DNA of 64,000 nucleotides from Haloferax sp. Atlit-12N (lineage in GTDB: Archaea; Halobacteriota; Halobacteria; Halobacteriales; Haloferacaceae). Numbering within the stretch: position 1 is the first letter of the stretch; each line of letters starts with the position of its first letter. Under the pieces are notes generated by a model that saw nothing but the letters and a program-made list of their open reading frames with translations, searched no databases and had not been told where the DNA came from. Below are positions 8,410 through 16,013 of this stretch, piece by piece. The DNA is taken from contig NZ_PSYW01000002.1 of the NCBI RefSeq assembly GCF_003383095.1, positions 62,001 to 126,000 of the forward strand. Reading direction: 5' to 3'. A program made the position numbers and the translations under genes.

Positions 8410-9762
8410 TTACGACACGTCTTCGATGGCGTCTACCAGCATCGTCGCGCCGAGGTCGATTTCGCGGTCGGTCACGTCGAGCGGCGGGAGGATTCGGAGC
8501 ACCTTGTAGCCGCACGAGAGGGTGAGGAGGCCGCGTTTGAGGGCGGCTTCCTGCACGGCGTCGCGGCGTTCTTTGGTGTCGAACTCGACGGCGAGAAGCA
8601 GGCCTTTGCCGCGCACGTCGACGACGGTGTCGGGCGCGTCGTCGCGCATCCGCTCGGTGAACTGCCGGCCGCGGGCGACGGCGTTGTCGAGCAGGTCGTA
8701 CTCCTCGATGGCTTCGAGCGTGAACACGCCCTGCATCGAGGAGACGATGTCGCCAGCACCCCACGTCGAGGAGAGCCGCGAGGTCTCGTCGGGGAATATC
8801 TCGTCGTTCGAGACGGTCGCGCCGACGCGGAGGCCCTTTGCACCGGTGATGATGTCGGGTTCGATGGGGTAGTGGTCGGAGCCCCACATCTCGCCGGTGC
8901 GGCCGACGCCGGTCTGAATCTCGTCGGCGATGAGCGTCAGGTCGTAGTCGTCGACGACGGCGGCGAGTTCCTCGGCGAAGGCGTCCGAGGGGAAGCGGTA
9001 GCCGCCCTCTCCCTGTATCGGTTCGACGATGACGTAGGCGACCTCGTCGGCGTCGATGTGGCCCTTCTTCGGGTGGAGCTTCTGTCGGAGTTTGGAGACG
9101 GCGGAGTCGGCGTCGGGGAAGAAGCCGCAGGAACACGTCTCGGGCGAGCAGGCCCGGTCGTCGCAGAACGGCACGTCGAGGACGCCCGAAATCTCGGGGA
9201 ACTTGCGGCGGTAGACGGACTTCGAGCGGTTGAGCGAGAGCGCGCCGAGGGTGCGGCCGTGGAACGCGCCCTCGAAGGTGACGCCGTACTTCGCGCCGTC
9301 GGCGTGGTCGTAGGCGATTTTGATGGCGTTCTCGACGGCCTCGGCCCCGGAGTTCGACAGGAACACCGTGTCCATCCCGTAGTGGCTCGTGAGGTCGGTC
9401 AGTTTGTCCATGAGCGCGGCGGGGCCGGGGAGTTGTTCCTCGCCGGGTGCGGAGCCGTCGCTGACGTAGAAGTCCTGCCCGGCGATTTTCGTCGGGTCGA
9501 CGAGGTCGAACTCGGCCATGCGGTCCATGAGCTTCGGGTTGTTGTAGCCGAGCGGGGCGGCCGCGACGTGGCTCGTGAAATCGAGGAGGACGTTGCCGTC
9601 GACGTCGGTGCAGAAGGGGCCTTCGGACTCCGCCGTGATGTCCCAGACGAAGTCGTAGACGTACGTGCTCGGCGCGGCGTGTTCGTGGTGGTACTCCACC
9701 CACTCGCGCGCTTTCTCGCCGGGCATCGAATCGACGCGTGGCACCGCCGTCTCTCGGTCCAT
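8410..9762 (-). CDS. class III PLP-dependent aminotransferase (acetylornithine/GABA aminotransferase type)
   Basis: 450 residues. Class III aminotransferases move an amino group from an omega-amino or ornithine-type donor to 2-oxoglutarate. Seen are NSGAEA (137-142, phosphate binding), FHGRTLGALS, DEIQTGVGRTG (280-290, with the PLP-interacting Asp280) and the Schiff-base lysine K309 in ITGAKGL. A cysteine cluster at C200, C205, C210 and C212 sits in an insertion before VEPIQGEGG; it is unusual for bacterial GabT and might bind a metal. The archaeal subgroup includes ornithine and broad amino-acid aminotransferases, so substrate is uncertain. The 5' region (9763-9810) is AT-rich, consistent with its own promoter. 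Confidence 0.88.
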   Translation of the reverse strand: MDRETAVPRVDSMPGEKAREWVEYHHEHAAPSTYVYDFVWDITAESEGPFCTDVDGNVLLDFTSHVAAAPLGYNNPKLMDRMAEFDLVDPTKIAGQDFYVSDGSAPGEEQLPGPAALMDKLTDLTSHYGMDTVFLSNSGAEAVENAIKIAYDHADGAKYGVTFEGAFHGRTLGALSLNRSKSVYRRKFPEISGVLDVPFCDDRACSPETCSCGFFPDADSAVSKLRQKLHPKKGHIDADEVAYVIVEPIQGEGGYRFPSDAFAEELAAVVDDYDLTLIADEIQTGVGRTGEMWGSDHYPIEPDIITGAKGLRVGATVSNDEIFPDETSRLSSTWGAGDIVSSMQGVFTLEAIEEYDLLDNAVARGRQFTERMRDDAPDTVVDVRGKGLLLAVEFDTKERRDAVQEAALKRGLLTLSCGYKVLRILPPLDVTDREIDLGATMLVDAIEDVS

Positions 9763-9949
9763 GCGCCTCGGTACGAAGACCCGTGTGTTAAGATATTCGT
9801 TATTAATGGTGCAATATCAGCCGAGACGCGGTCCAGTCGGTCGATTTTATCCCGTGAACGGAGGGGTTCGGCGGCCGAACGTGACGGTGTCCCGTCGTGA
9901 CCTGTCGCTCCCGCGATAGGCTTTTGACGCCTCCGCGTCCGTGTTGGGT

Positions 9950-11248
9950 ATGGCTCTCCGTGACATTCAGCGCTCCCGGGCGATGTGGTGGGCGCTCGCG
10001 TTGGTTCTCGCGGGCGCGCTCGCCTACGTCGTCTACTCTTTCATCGGGACGTTCGTCTTCGGTCTCTTCATCTACTACGCCACGCGGCCCATCTACCGGC
10101 GGATTCGGAGGCGGGTGAAGCCCCCAAGCCTCGCGGCGGCTGTGGCGCTTTTCGCCCTCGCGCTCCCCGCGCTCGGACTCGTCGTCTACGCCGCGACCAT
10201 CGCCCTCCGCGAGTTCCTGAAATACGCCGACCAACTCTCCTCCGACGAGGTGCCTATCGACCTCGAAGCCTACGGCATCGACCCCACGCTGTTGGAGGGA
10301 ATCGCCAGCCCGCAGGCGCTGTTGGAGTACGACTTCCGCTCGGTGTTGACTCCCGAGGCGATTAGCTCGGTGTTCGATTCGCTGAGCGTCGCCGCCAACA
10401 CCTTCGCATTCCTCGGTATCGGCGCGATTCACCTGTTCGTCATGATCGCGTTCGCGTTCTACCTCCTCCGCGACGGCCACCGACTCCGCCGGTGGGGCCA
10501 GTCGATGTTCGCCGACGACCACGGCATCCTCGAGGCCTACATGCGCGGCGTGGACCGCGATTTCAACAACATCTTCTTCGGCAACATCCTGAACGCCATC
10601 CTCACGGGCACCATCGGCGTCATCGCGTACTCGCTTTTGAACGTCATCGCACCCGTGGGCGTCCACATCCCCGCACCGGCGCTTATCGGCCTGCTCGCCG
10701 GGGTCGCGAGCCTCATCCCCGTCGTCGGGATGAAGCTCGTCTACGTCCCCGTCGCGGCCTACATGGCTCTCGAAGCGACGATTGCCAACCCCCCCGGGTT
10801 CTGGTTCGTCCTGCTTTTCGCCGCCGTCTCGTTCGTCATCGTGGACACGATACCCGACCTCGTGCTCCGGCCGTACGTCTCCGGACGGAGCCTCCACGTC
10901 GGGGCCGTGATGCTCGCCTATACGTTCGGTCCGCTCCTGTTCGGCTGGTACGGCATCTTCCTCATGCCGATGATACTCGTGCTGTTCGTGAACTTCGTCC
11001 GGCTCGTTCTGCCGGAGCTCCTGGCGGGGAAGCCGATTCGGCCGTACATGGTCGACCCCGCATATCTGGTCGACGGCCCGCCAGTCGACGAGCTGACCGT
11101 TGACGAGGAGGATGACACACCGCGAGAAACAGCCGCGACCGACCGGCCGAAAGAGAGCGAATCGGACGAGCTAGAGACGTTTACCGACCGAGACGAGAAA
11201 TCGAGTCGTGACTCACGGTCGCCGTCCGACGCCGGCGTGGACGGGTAG
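9950..11248 (+). CDS. AI-2E family transporter (PF01594-type permease)
   Basis: 432 residues. The family comprises eight-helix membrane proteins such as TqsA/PerM and some Na+/H+ antiporters. Here there are paired N-terminal helices (about 12-50), a helix at 60-83, a soluble segment with DRDFNNIFFGN, and then four or five C-terminal helices including ALIGLLAGVASLIPVVGMKL, the diagnostic glycine/proline-rich region, and DLVLRPYVSGRSLHVG. The last ~75 residues form an acidic, disordered cytoplasmic tail. Start is the ATG at 9950. The convergent PadR gene is only 14 bp away. Substrate is not predictable; autoinducer transport should not be assumed in archaea. Confidence 0.87.
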   Translation: MALRDIQRSRAMWWALALVLAGALAYVVYSFIGTFVFGLFIYYATRPIYRRIRRRVKPPSLAAAVALFALALPALGLVVYAATIALREFLKYADQLSSDEVPIDLEAYGIDPTLLEGIASPQALLEYDFRSVLTPEAISSVFDSLSVAANTFAFLGIGAIHLFVMIAFAFYLLRDGHRLRRWGQSMFADDHGILEAYMRGVDRDFNNIFFGNILNAILTGTIGVIAYSLLNVIAPVGVHIPAPALIGLLAGVASLIPVVGMKLVYVPVAAYMALEATIANPPGFWFVLLFAAVSFVIVDTIPDLVLRPYVSGRSLHVGAVMLAYTFGPLLFGWYGIFLMPMILVLFVNFVRLVLPELLAGKPIRPYMVDPAYLVDGPPVDELTVDEEDDTPRETAATDRPKESESDELETFTDRDEKSSRDSRSPSDAGVDG

Positions 11249-11262
11249 TCCGAGTCGCCCGC

Positions 11263-11550
11263 TCACGCTTCGAAGTCTTCGGGGACGTACTCCGCTTCCC
11301 ACTCGTCGCGGGCCTTTATCTCACGGCGACCGCGGCGGGTGAGCGTGTAGTAGTTGGTCCGGCGGTCGCGCTGGCCCTTGTCGACCAGCCCCTTCTCGAC
11401 GAGCGTGTCGAGATTGGGGTAGAGCCGCCCGTGGTGAATCTCCTTTTCGTAGTAGGCTTCGAGTTCTTCTTTGATGGCGAGTCCGTGCGGCTCTTCGAGA
11501 CCCGCGATGACGTACAGCAGGTCTCGCTGGAATCCTGTCAGGTCGTACAT
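11263..11550 (-). CDS. PadR family transcriptional regulator
   Basis: 95 residues, the size of the short PadR type, which consists of a winged helix plus one dimerisation helix. Motifs seen: FQRDLLYVIAGLEEPHGLAI at the start, the recognition region EIHHGRLYPNLDTLVEKGLV (about 37-56) and the wing RTNYYTLTRRGRREI. A cytoplasmic DNA-binding protein is inferred. Its target is unknown; the convergent AI-2E permease is one candidate by proximity only. The ~670 bp upstream of its start carries no recognised protein gene, so its promoter lies in the AT-rich patch just beyond 11555. Confidence 0.9.
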   Translation of the reverse strand: MYDLTGFQRDLLYVIAGLEEPHGLAIKEELEAYYEKEIHHGRLYPNLDTLVEKGLVDKGQRDRRTNYYTLTRRGRREIKARDEWEAEYVPEDFEA

Positions 11551-11789
11551 CGGTAAATTCGACTCGTATGTTACTGTCTAATTCAGATAAGCATATCGGC
11601 CTCGACCGACGAATCTCCCTCGAAAACCCGCTAGTCTCCGAGATACTCCGTCAGCAATTATGTAGTCCAAATTACTAATTACCCGAAGTTGCTGTTTCGA
11701 TGTCCGGATATGTCCACAACTGGACGGCTCGGGCGAATTAAGCGAGCAGATTGTTAAGTGTTATCAATGAACAATCGATCGACTATCTA

Positions 11790-12075
11790 AAACGGAAATC
11801 CGAGGCGAGGTGGCGGCGTCACCACTCTCTCGGAGCAGTCGGCGGCGGGTCGAACACGTAGCTTGTGTGACAAGGTCGAGTTGACGACTCGGATGACCAC
11901 CGAGTACGGTCGGAGTCGGTACTCGGATACACTCGAACACAGCGCGGATGAAACAGTCGCTTGTGGGTCGTAGCTTCGCGCAGAAGGAAAGCAAGCCGTG
12001 CCGGAAATCTCCGGCACGGCATGCCGCCCTGAATTGGTCCCCGCTGACGCTTCGGCCCTCCAAAGCGAAGCGTCA
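11790..12075 (-). ncRNA. candidate structured non-coding RNA
   Basis: A TATA-like CTTTAAG on the minus strand (12098-12105) predicts transcription from about 12075. Exactly there begins a 10-bp perfect hairpin (arms 12066-12075 and 12045-12054). It is followed by an 11-bp perfect hairpin with a 4-nt loop (arms 12010-12020 and 11995-12005) and an 8-bp perfect hairpin (arms 11919-11926 and 11900-11907), with smaller ones further on. A short T-run (11789-11792, read as TTTT) could end the transcript near 11790, giving ~286 nt. I looked for SRP RNA and RNase P RNA conserved blocks and did not find them. Family unknown; strand and ends are inferred. Confidence 0.4.
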
Positions 12076-12097
12076 CTATCGGCTACTGTTCGGTTTC

Positions 12098-12105
12098 ACT
12101 TAAAG
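12098..12105 (-). promoter_or_regulatory. TATA box for the candidate ncRNA
   Basis: CTTTAAGT on the minus strand, centred about 26 nt upstream of the first base of the first perfect hairpin at 12075. Confidence 0.4.
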
Positions 12106-12222
12106 ATAACGACGCGTGCCAAACATTGACAACGCGGCAAACAGTCCGTATGAGTGGCACGTACGCGCCGAATTCCGGAAGATCGTCGATTTCACTCGAC
12201 TCTGGGATTTATGTTGGGTAAA

Positions 12223-12369
12223 TCACATGTGTTCCTCTTCCAGCACCCAGCCGAGCGCCCGCTTGTAGTGCGTCATGAGCTTTCTGACCCCTTCGTGTCG
12301 CATCTCCTCGGAGTCGAGTTCGTCCTTCAGGAACTCGTACTGCTCTCGGACCTCGGATTCGCTTCGCAT
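12223..12369 (-). CDS. 48-residue haloarchaeal hypothetical protein
   Basis: A short gene from the ATG at 12369 to the stop at 12223. The product is highly charged and helical, beginning MRSESEVREQYEFLKDEL and ending ALGWVLEEEHM, a composition typical of small conserved haloarchaeal proteins rather than of random frames. The same frame stays open far upstream to 13074, but that longer version is antisense to the zinc-ribbon protein gene and has no acidic bias, so the short start was chosen. Function is unknown; no metal-binding or membrane motif is present. It is divergent from the zinc-ribbon gene at 12514. Confidence 0.7.
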   Translation of the reverse strand: MRSESEVREQYEFLKDELDSEEMRHEGVRKLMTHYKRALGWVLEEEHM

Positions 12370-12513
12370 GCGTCGATGGTGGGTCGCCGAACGTATGTAG
12401 CCCGGCGGTCGTCTCGGCTGGCGGCCGCTCACCGCCGCGTCGACTCGCCTCGCTCTTGATGCCCTCCGCGTCGGGTCGCCGTGCTTTTGCGCCGTCGGGG
12501 CGAACCCAGTCGC

Positions 12514-13224
12514 ATGGAGATACGCGGCGAGCGCGAGTGCAAGGAGTGCGACCACCGGTGGTCGTACTACGAGACGGGAAGCGTATCGTGCCCGCAGTGC
12601 GGGAGCCTCCGGAGTGTCGGCGTCGGCGACAGAGCGCGCCACACCGCCATGCAGGCCGACCTCGACCTCTCGGCGCACCGCTCCGCAGTCGGCGACGGGT
12701 CGATTCGGGACGCCGCCCCGGCGTTGAAGTCCGACCTCCGCGACTACATTCGGAAGACGGGCTACATCCGCGGGGGCGAACTGCTCCCCCTCGAAGACAC
12801 CCCGCTCGCGGCCCACGAACTCCTCCACGCGGTCGACGTGGTCGCCCGGTCGAACCGACCCACGGACGACGAACAGCTCTACGTCATCACCCTGCTCCGC
12901 CGCGCCGACGAGGGCGAGCGACCCACGCCTGACGCCGTGCCCGACTCGATGACCGACGCCCGCGGCCTCGCCTACGCCGAGGCCATCGACGCCTACTGCC
13001 GCGACCTCTCGACGTGGCTCGACGACAACCCGAACCCCGAGGTCAGAACGACGCTCGAAACCCTCTCGAACCACCGCAAACGCGTCGAAGCGCTCGACGG
13101 GGCCGTCTCCCTTTCGGAGTCAGAGTCGCTCGTCGAGGCCGCCCGCGAACTTCACACCGCGCTCGTCGACGACGACCTCGACGCGCTCGCGTCGGCCCGC
13201 GACACGCTCGCGGCGCTGTTCTGA
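12514..13224 (+). CDS. zinc-ribbon-containing haloarchaeal protein (DUF7117-like)
   Basis: 236 residues from the ATG at 12514. An N-terminal TFIIB-type zinc ribbon is clear: C-x2-C in ERECKECDHRW (about 8-11) and C-x2-C in SCPQCGSL (about 26-29). The rest is acidic and alpha-helical with no recognised enzymatic motif. Comparable proteins are widespread in Halobacteria as uncharacterised family members; the assignment to a specific DUF number is from memory and tentative. An upstream start at 12481 would add 11 Arg-rich residues unlike the protein. The next small gene starts 42 bp downstream in the same direction. Confidence 0.75.
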   Translation: MEIRGERECKECDHRWSYYETGSVSCPQCGSLRSVGVGDRARHTAMQADLDLSAHRSAVGDGSIRDAAPALKSDLRDYIRKTGYIRGGELLPLEDTPLAAHELLHAVDVVARSNRPTDDEQLYVITLLRRADEGERPTPDAVPDSMTDARGLAYAEAIDAYCRDLSTWLDDNPNPEVRTTLETLSNHRKRVEALDGAVSLSESESLVEAARELHTALVDDDLDALASARDTLAALF

Positions 13225-13266
13225 CGCTCCCGAACGTTTTTCGTCCACGACGACCCTTCGCCGACG

Positions 13267-13500
13267 ATGACTGCCGGATTCGACATCCACGACGTGCGCC
13301 ACCGGGTGAAACTACTCCGCGACGACGGCGAGACCACGCTCATCGAAAACCGCGACGGCGTGGCCTGTCCGGCCTGCGGCGACGACTTCTCGCAACTGCT
13401 CATCTCCGACCGAACCGCGCACAGTTTCGACGTGGACGCCGGCACCCGCTTTTGCGTTCGGCGGGACGGCGACCAGCTACTCGTGGCGACTCACGAGTGA
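13267..13500 (+). CDS. small CPxCG-related protein, haloarchaeal
   Basis: 77 residues. The product has one CPACG knuckle (about residues 33-37) in the sequence ENRDGVACPACGDDF and no second cysteine pair; a single Cys remains near RFCVRRDGD. It resembles short haloarchaeal proteins that some genomes label 'flagella cluster protein', but no motility gene is nearby, so that name is not used here. Metal binding as a dimer is possible but unproven. It lies 42 bp after the zinc-ribbon gene, probably in one transcript, and is convergent with the NUDIX gene. Confidence 0.65.
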   Translation: MTAGFDIHDVRHRVKLLRDDGETTLIENRDGVACPACGDDFSQLLISDRTAHSFDVDAGTRFCVRRDGDQLLVATHE

Positions 13501-13524
13501 GAAAAGACCGCTGTCGAACGGGCG

Positions 13525-14037
13525 TCAGCGCCCGAGAAGAAACCGAATCAGCCCGCGGTCCAGCGTGTCGTCGGGGAGCGTCTCGAACCACGCCACGTCG
13601 GCGATGGCCTCGTCTTCGAGACCGGGGTCGTCGGTGAGGTCGCCCGCGACGGTCGCCTCGTAAATCGCGAACCGAAAGCTCGCGGCGTCGTCACCGTGGT
13701 GAAACGACTGCTCCGTGACGACTCGAAGCGCGCCCACGTCGGCGTCGAGGCCGGTCTCCTCGGCAACCTCGCGGACTAGCGCCTCACGTCTCGACTCGCC
13801 GGCTTCGACCCCGCCGCCGGGGAGGACCCACTCTCCGTCCTGCCGGACGAGAAGCACCGCGCCGTCGTGCTCGCGCTCGCAGAGCGCGCCGACGCCCCAG
13901 TCGAGGCCGTCTTCGATGCGCTCGAGGGCGCGGGCGAACGCCTCGGCGCCGAGGTCGTGGCGGTTCCGACGCCGGATGACGCCGTCCACGTCGTACGTCC
14001 ACTCGCCGTCGATGTCGGCGTCTAACGGGGGACTCAC
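13525..14037 (-). CDS. NUDIX hydrolase
   Basis: 170 residues. NUDIX enzymes hydrolyse a nucleoside diphosphate linked to another moiety. The complete NUDIX box is present: GGVEAGE, then REVAEETGL after the spacer, fitting G-x5-E-x7-REUxEExGU (about residues 75-97). An N-terminal region of ~60 residues with DGVIRRRNRHDLGAEAF precedes the fold, as seen in several haloarchaeal members that carry a HalX-like or unknown N-terminal segment. The C-terminal LDRGLIRFLLGR closes the protein. The substrate cannot be read from sequence. It is followed by folD on the same strand with 15 bp between genes. Confidence 0.9.
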   Translation of the reverse strand: MSPPLDADIDGEWTYDVDGVIRRRNRHDLGAEAFARALERIEDGLDWGVGALCEREHDGAVLLVRQDGEWVLPGGGVEAGESRREALVREVAEETGLDADVGALRVVTEQSFHHGDDAASFRFAIYEATVAGDLTDDPGLEDEAIADVAWFETLPDDTLDRGLIRFLLGR

Positions 14038-14052
14038 GGTTCTCGAACCGAT

Positions 14053-14946
14053 TCAGGGGAGGTCCACGTCGACGCCCTCGGCTTCGGCGGCGGCCTTCAC
14101 GGTGTTCCAGAGGAGCATCGCGCGGGTCATCGGGCCGACGCCGCCGGGGACGGGCGTGATGGCGCTGGCCTTCTCTTTCGCGGAGTCGAACTCTACGTCG
14201 CCGACGAGTTCGTAGCCCTTCTCGTTGTCCGCGTCGACGCGGTTGACGCCCACGTCGATGACGACGACGCCCTCGGAGAGCATGTCGCCGGTGACGAGTT
14301 CGGGGACGCCCGCGGCGGCGACGACGATGTCGGCCTCGCGGGTCTTCGCGGCGAGGTCGTCCGTGCGCGAGTGGCAGACCGTGACCGTGGCGTTGCCGCC
14401 TTCGGCCTTCTGGATGAGCAGGTTCGCCATCGGCTTGCCGACGATGTCCGAGCGGCCGACGACGACCACGTCAGCGCCTTCGGTCTCCACGTCGGCGGCG
14501 TCGAGGAGTTTCTGGACGCCGTGGGGCGTACAGGGTTTGAAGCGGGCGTCGCCGGCGACGAGGCGACCCACGTTCTCGGGGTGGAAGCCGTCCACGTCCT
14601 TGGCGGGGTCGATGCGGCGGAGGACCGTTCGGTCGTCGACGTGGTCGGGGACGGGCATCTGGACGAGGATGCCGTGGACCTCGTCGTCGTCGTTGAGGTC
14701 GTCGACGAGCGAGTACAGTTCGTCGGCGGGCGTCTCGGGGTCGAGTTCGTAGTCGAACGCCTCGATGCCGACCTCCTCGCAGTCGCGCTGTTTCATCGAG
14801 ACGTACGTCTCGCTGGCGGGGTCGTCGCTCATCAGCACGGTCGCGAGACCCGGCTTCACGCCGGCCTCGTCGAGCGCGTCGATGGCGTCGGCCAGCCCGT
14901 CTCGAATCTCCTCGGCGACGGCGTTGCCGTCGATGATGGTCGTCAT
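14053..14946 (-). CDS. folD: bifunctional methylenetetrahydrofolate dehydrogenase/cyclohydrolase
   Basis: 297 residues. FolD interconverts 5,10-methylene-, methenyl- and 10-formyl-tetrahydrofolate in the cytoplasm with NADP+. The catalytic Y48-x3-K52 pair is in SETYVSMKQRD; the family signatures GILVQMPVPDHVD and VVGRSDIVGKPMANLL, and the C-terminal PGGVGPMTRAMLLWNT, are intact. A TTTGAAA box (14972-14979, minus strand) sits 26-33 nt upstream. The presence of glyA about 1.1 kb upstream on the same strand fits one-carbon metabolism: SHMT makes the methylene-THF that FolD uses. Confidence 0.97.
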   Translation of the reverse strand: MTTIIDGNAVAEEIRDGLADAIDALDEAGVKPGLATVLMSDDPASETYVSMKQRDCEEVGIEAFDYELDPETPADELYSLVDDLNDDDEVHGILVQMPVPDHVDDRTVLRRIDPAKDVDGFHPENVGRLVAGDARFKPCTPHGVQKLLDAADVETEGADVVVVGRSDIVGKPMANLLIQKAEGGNATVTVCHSRTDDLAAKTREADIVVAAAGVPELVTGDMLSEGVVVIDVGVNRVDADNEKGYELVGDVEFDSAKEKASAITPVPGGVGPMTRAMLLWNTVKAAAEAEGVDVDLP

Positions 14947-15045
14947 TGTCTCAGACAGCGCGCCCCGACCATTTCAAAGATTCGGATTCGTGCGTATTCT
15001 CGACCGTAAACAGAGCAAAATATACATGAATGTGGTTATCGGCAG

Positions 15046-15615
15046 TCACCCGAACAGCAGGTTCACGGCGGCCACCGCGACGCCCGCGAGCGCCATCCGC
15101 AGGCCGGCGACGTACCACCGCTGGTCCGATATCGACCCCATGTACGCGCCGAAGGAAAACGGGATACCCGTCCCGAGGCCGACCGAGGCGAGCGTCGCCC
15201 ACGTCATCGAAAGCAGTCCGCCGACCGCGAGAAACGGGAGCAGCGGGACGACGATGCCGACCAACGGGCCGAGTCCGCTGGCGGCCGCGTTGATTCCTCG
15301 CGCCGCGGCCTTGTCTCGCTCCACCGCGGTCCCGCCGAGGTCGGTTAGCATGGCCTCTTCGATGCGGGCCAACTCGGCTCGCTTCTCGGCGCGCTCTATC
15401 TCCCAGACGCTCCAGACGCCGGAGGTGGTCAGGCCCACCGCCGCGCCGACGCCGATTTTCACGACCGTCAGCCCCTCCGTGACGCCGGTGAGGTACGCGC
15501 CGATGACGAGGCCGATGCAGGTCAGCGCCCCGTCGAACCCGTTCGAGACGAAGTACCGGCGGGAGATGGCGCGGACGCGGTCGTCGCGCAGGAGCGCGCC
15601 GAGCCGACCGAACAT
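15046..15615 (-). CDS. VIT1/CCC1-like (DUF125-related) membrane protein
   Basis: 189 residues with about five hydrophobic segments, two before and three after a charged central helix (residues ~75-100, rich in E/K/R). The N-terminal ISRRYFVSNGFDGALTCIGLVIGAY resembles the VIT1/CCC1 iron-manganese transporter signature. The first ATG (15613-15615) overlaps by one base the stop of the DUF211 gene (TGATG), implying translational coupling. The charged cytoplasmic segment corresponds to the metal-binding cytoplasmic helix region of VIT1. Divalent-metal transport is inferred from family only; it may be a divergent member. Confidence 0.72.
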   Translation of the reverse strand: MFGRLGALLRDDRVRAISRRYFVSNGFDGALTCIGLVIGAYLTGVTEGLTVVKIGVGAAVGLTTSGVWSVWEIERAEKRAELARIEEAMLTDLGGTAVERDKAAARGINAAASGLGPLVGIVVPLLPFLAVGGLLSMTWATLASVGLGTGIPFSFGAYMGSISDQRWYVAGLRMALAGVAVAAVNLLFG

Positions 15616-15914
15616 CACGAGGCCGACGGGTCCTGCGGCTGGTTCCGGTACTCCACGAGTTCCTCGCCGGCGACCACTTCGTCGACCGAGTGGACCGTCC
15701 CGCCGAGGTCGCGGACGCGACGCTCGACCTCGTCGGCGTCGATGGCCTCGCCCTCCACGACGAGTCTGAGGTTCTGGACCTCGCGGTCGGTTTCGAGGAG
15801 CGTCGCGTTCACGCCGGCCACGCCGGCCGCGTCGGCGACCTCGCGGGCGAACTCAACCGTCGACGGCGAATGCGGTTTCAGCACGTCGAGAACGAGCCGA
15901 CGAATCGGTGCCAT
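15615..15914 (-). CDS. DUF211 family protein
   Basis: 99 residues, the standard length for this archaeal family of small ferredoxin-like alpha/beta proteins. MAPIRRLVLDVLKPHSPS at the start and the central GVNATLLETDREVQNL plus DEVERRVRDLGGTVHSVDEVV are family-typical. Known structures show oligomeric proteins suspected to bind metal ions or small ligands, without a settled function. Its stop overlaps the start of the VIT1/CCC1-like gene, so the pair is very likely co-translated; a DUF211 protein as a soluble partner of a membrane transporter is an inference from this linkage. Confidence 0.85.
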   Translation of the reverse strand: MAPIRRLVLDVLKPHSPSTVEFAREVADAAGVAGVNATLLETDREVQNLRLVVEGEAIDADEVERRVRDLGGTVHSVDEVVAGEELVEYRNQPQDPSAS

Positions 15915-16013
15915 GTCGAGTAGCGATACGGCGGCGCGGCTAATAGTGTTACTTGGGAGAGGTGTTCGAAAAACCGGACGACTCGGACCGCAGTGGTCGC
16001 CCGTGAGTGTCGC

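Larger units (their letters stand above)
11551..12222. other. 672 bp without a recognised protein gene
   Basis: The part near the PadR gene (11555-11790) is AT-rich for this genome and probably holds the PadR promoter. The central part (11790-12075) is dense in inverted repeats and is annotated separately as a candidate ncRNA. Open frames here (for example 11764-12063 minus) give Arg/Ser/Cys-rich products with no haloarchaeal acidic bias and are not believed. Confidence 0.6.

Noticed and set aside
11764..12063. Three overlapping minus-strand frames in the hairpin-rich region
   Set aside because: Products are Arg/Ser/Cys-rich and lack the acidic bias; inverted repeats fit an ncRNA better.
11790..12075. 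Signal recognition particle RNA or RNase P RNA
   Set aside because: Neither the SRP helix-8 core nor the RNase P GAGGAAAGUCC block was found on either strand.
12223..13074. 283-codon minus-strand frame
   Set aside because: Only its last 48 codons look real; the rest is antisense to the zinc-ribbon gene.
14765..15769. 334-codon plus-strand frame over DUF211/VIT1 and folD
   Set aside because: Shadow of three minus-strand genes; Ser/Pro/Arg-rich.
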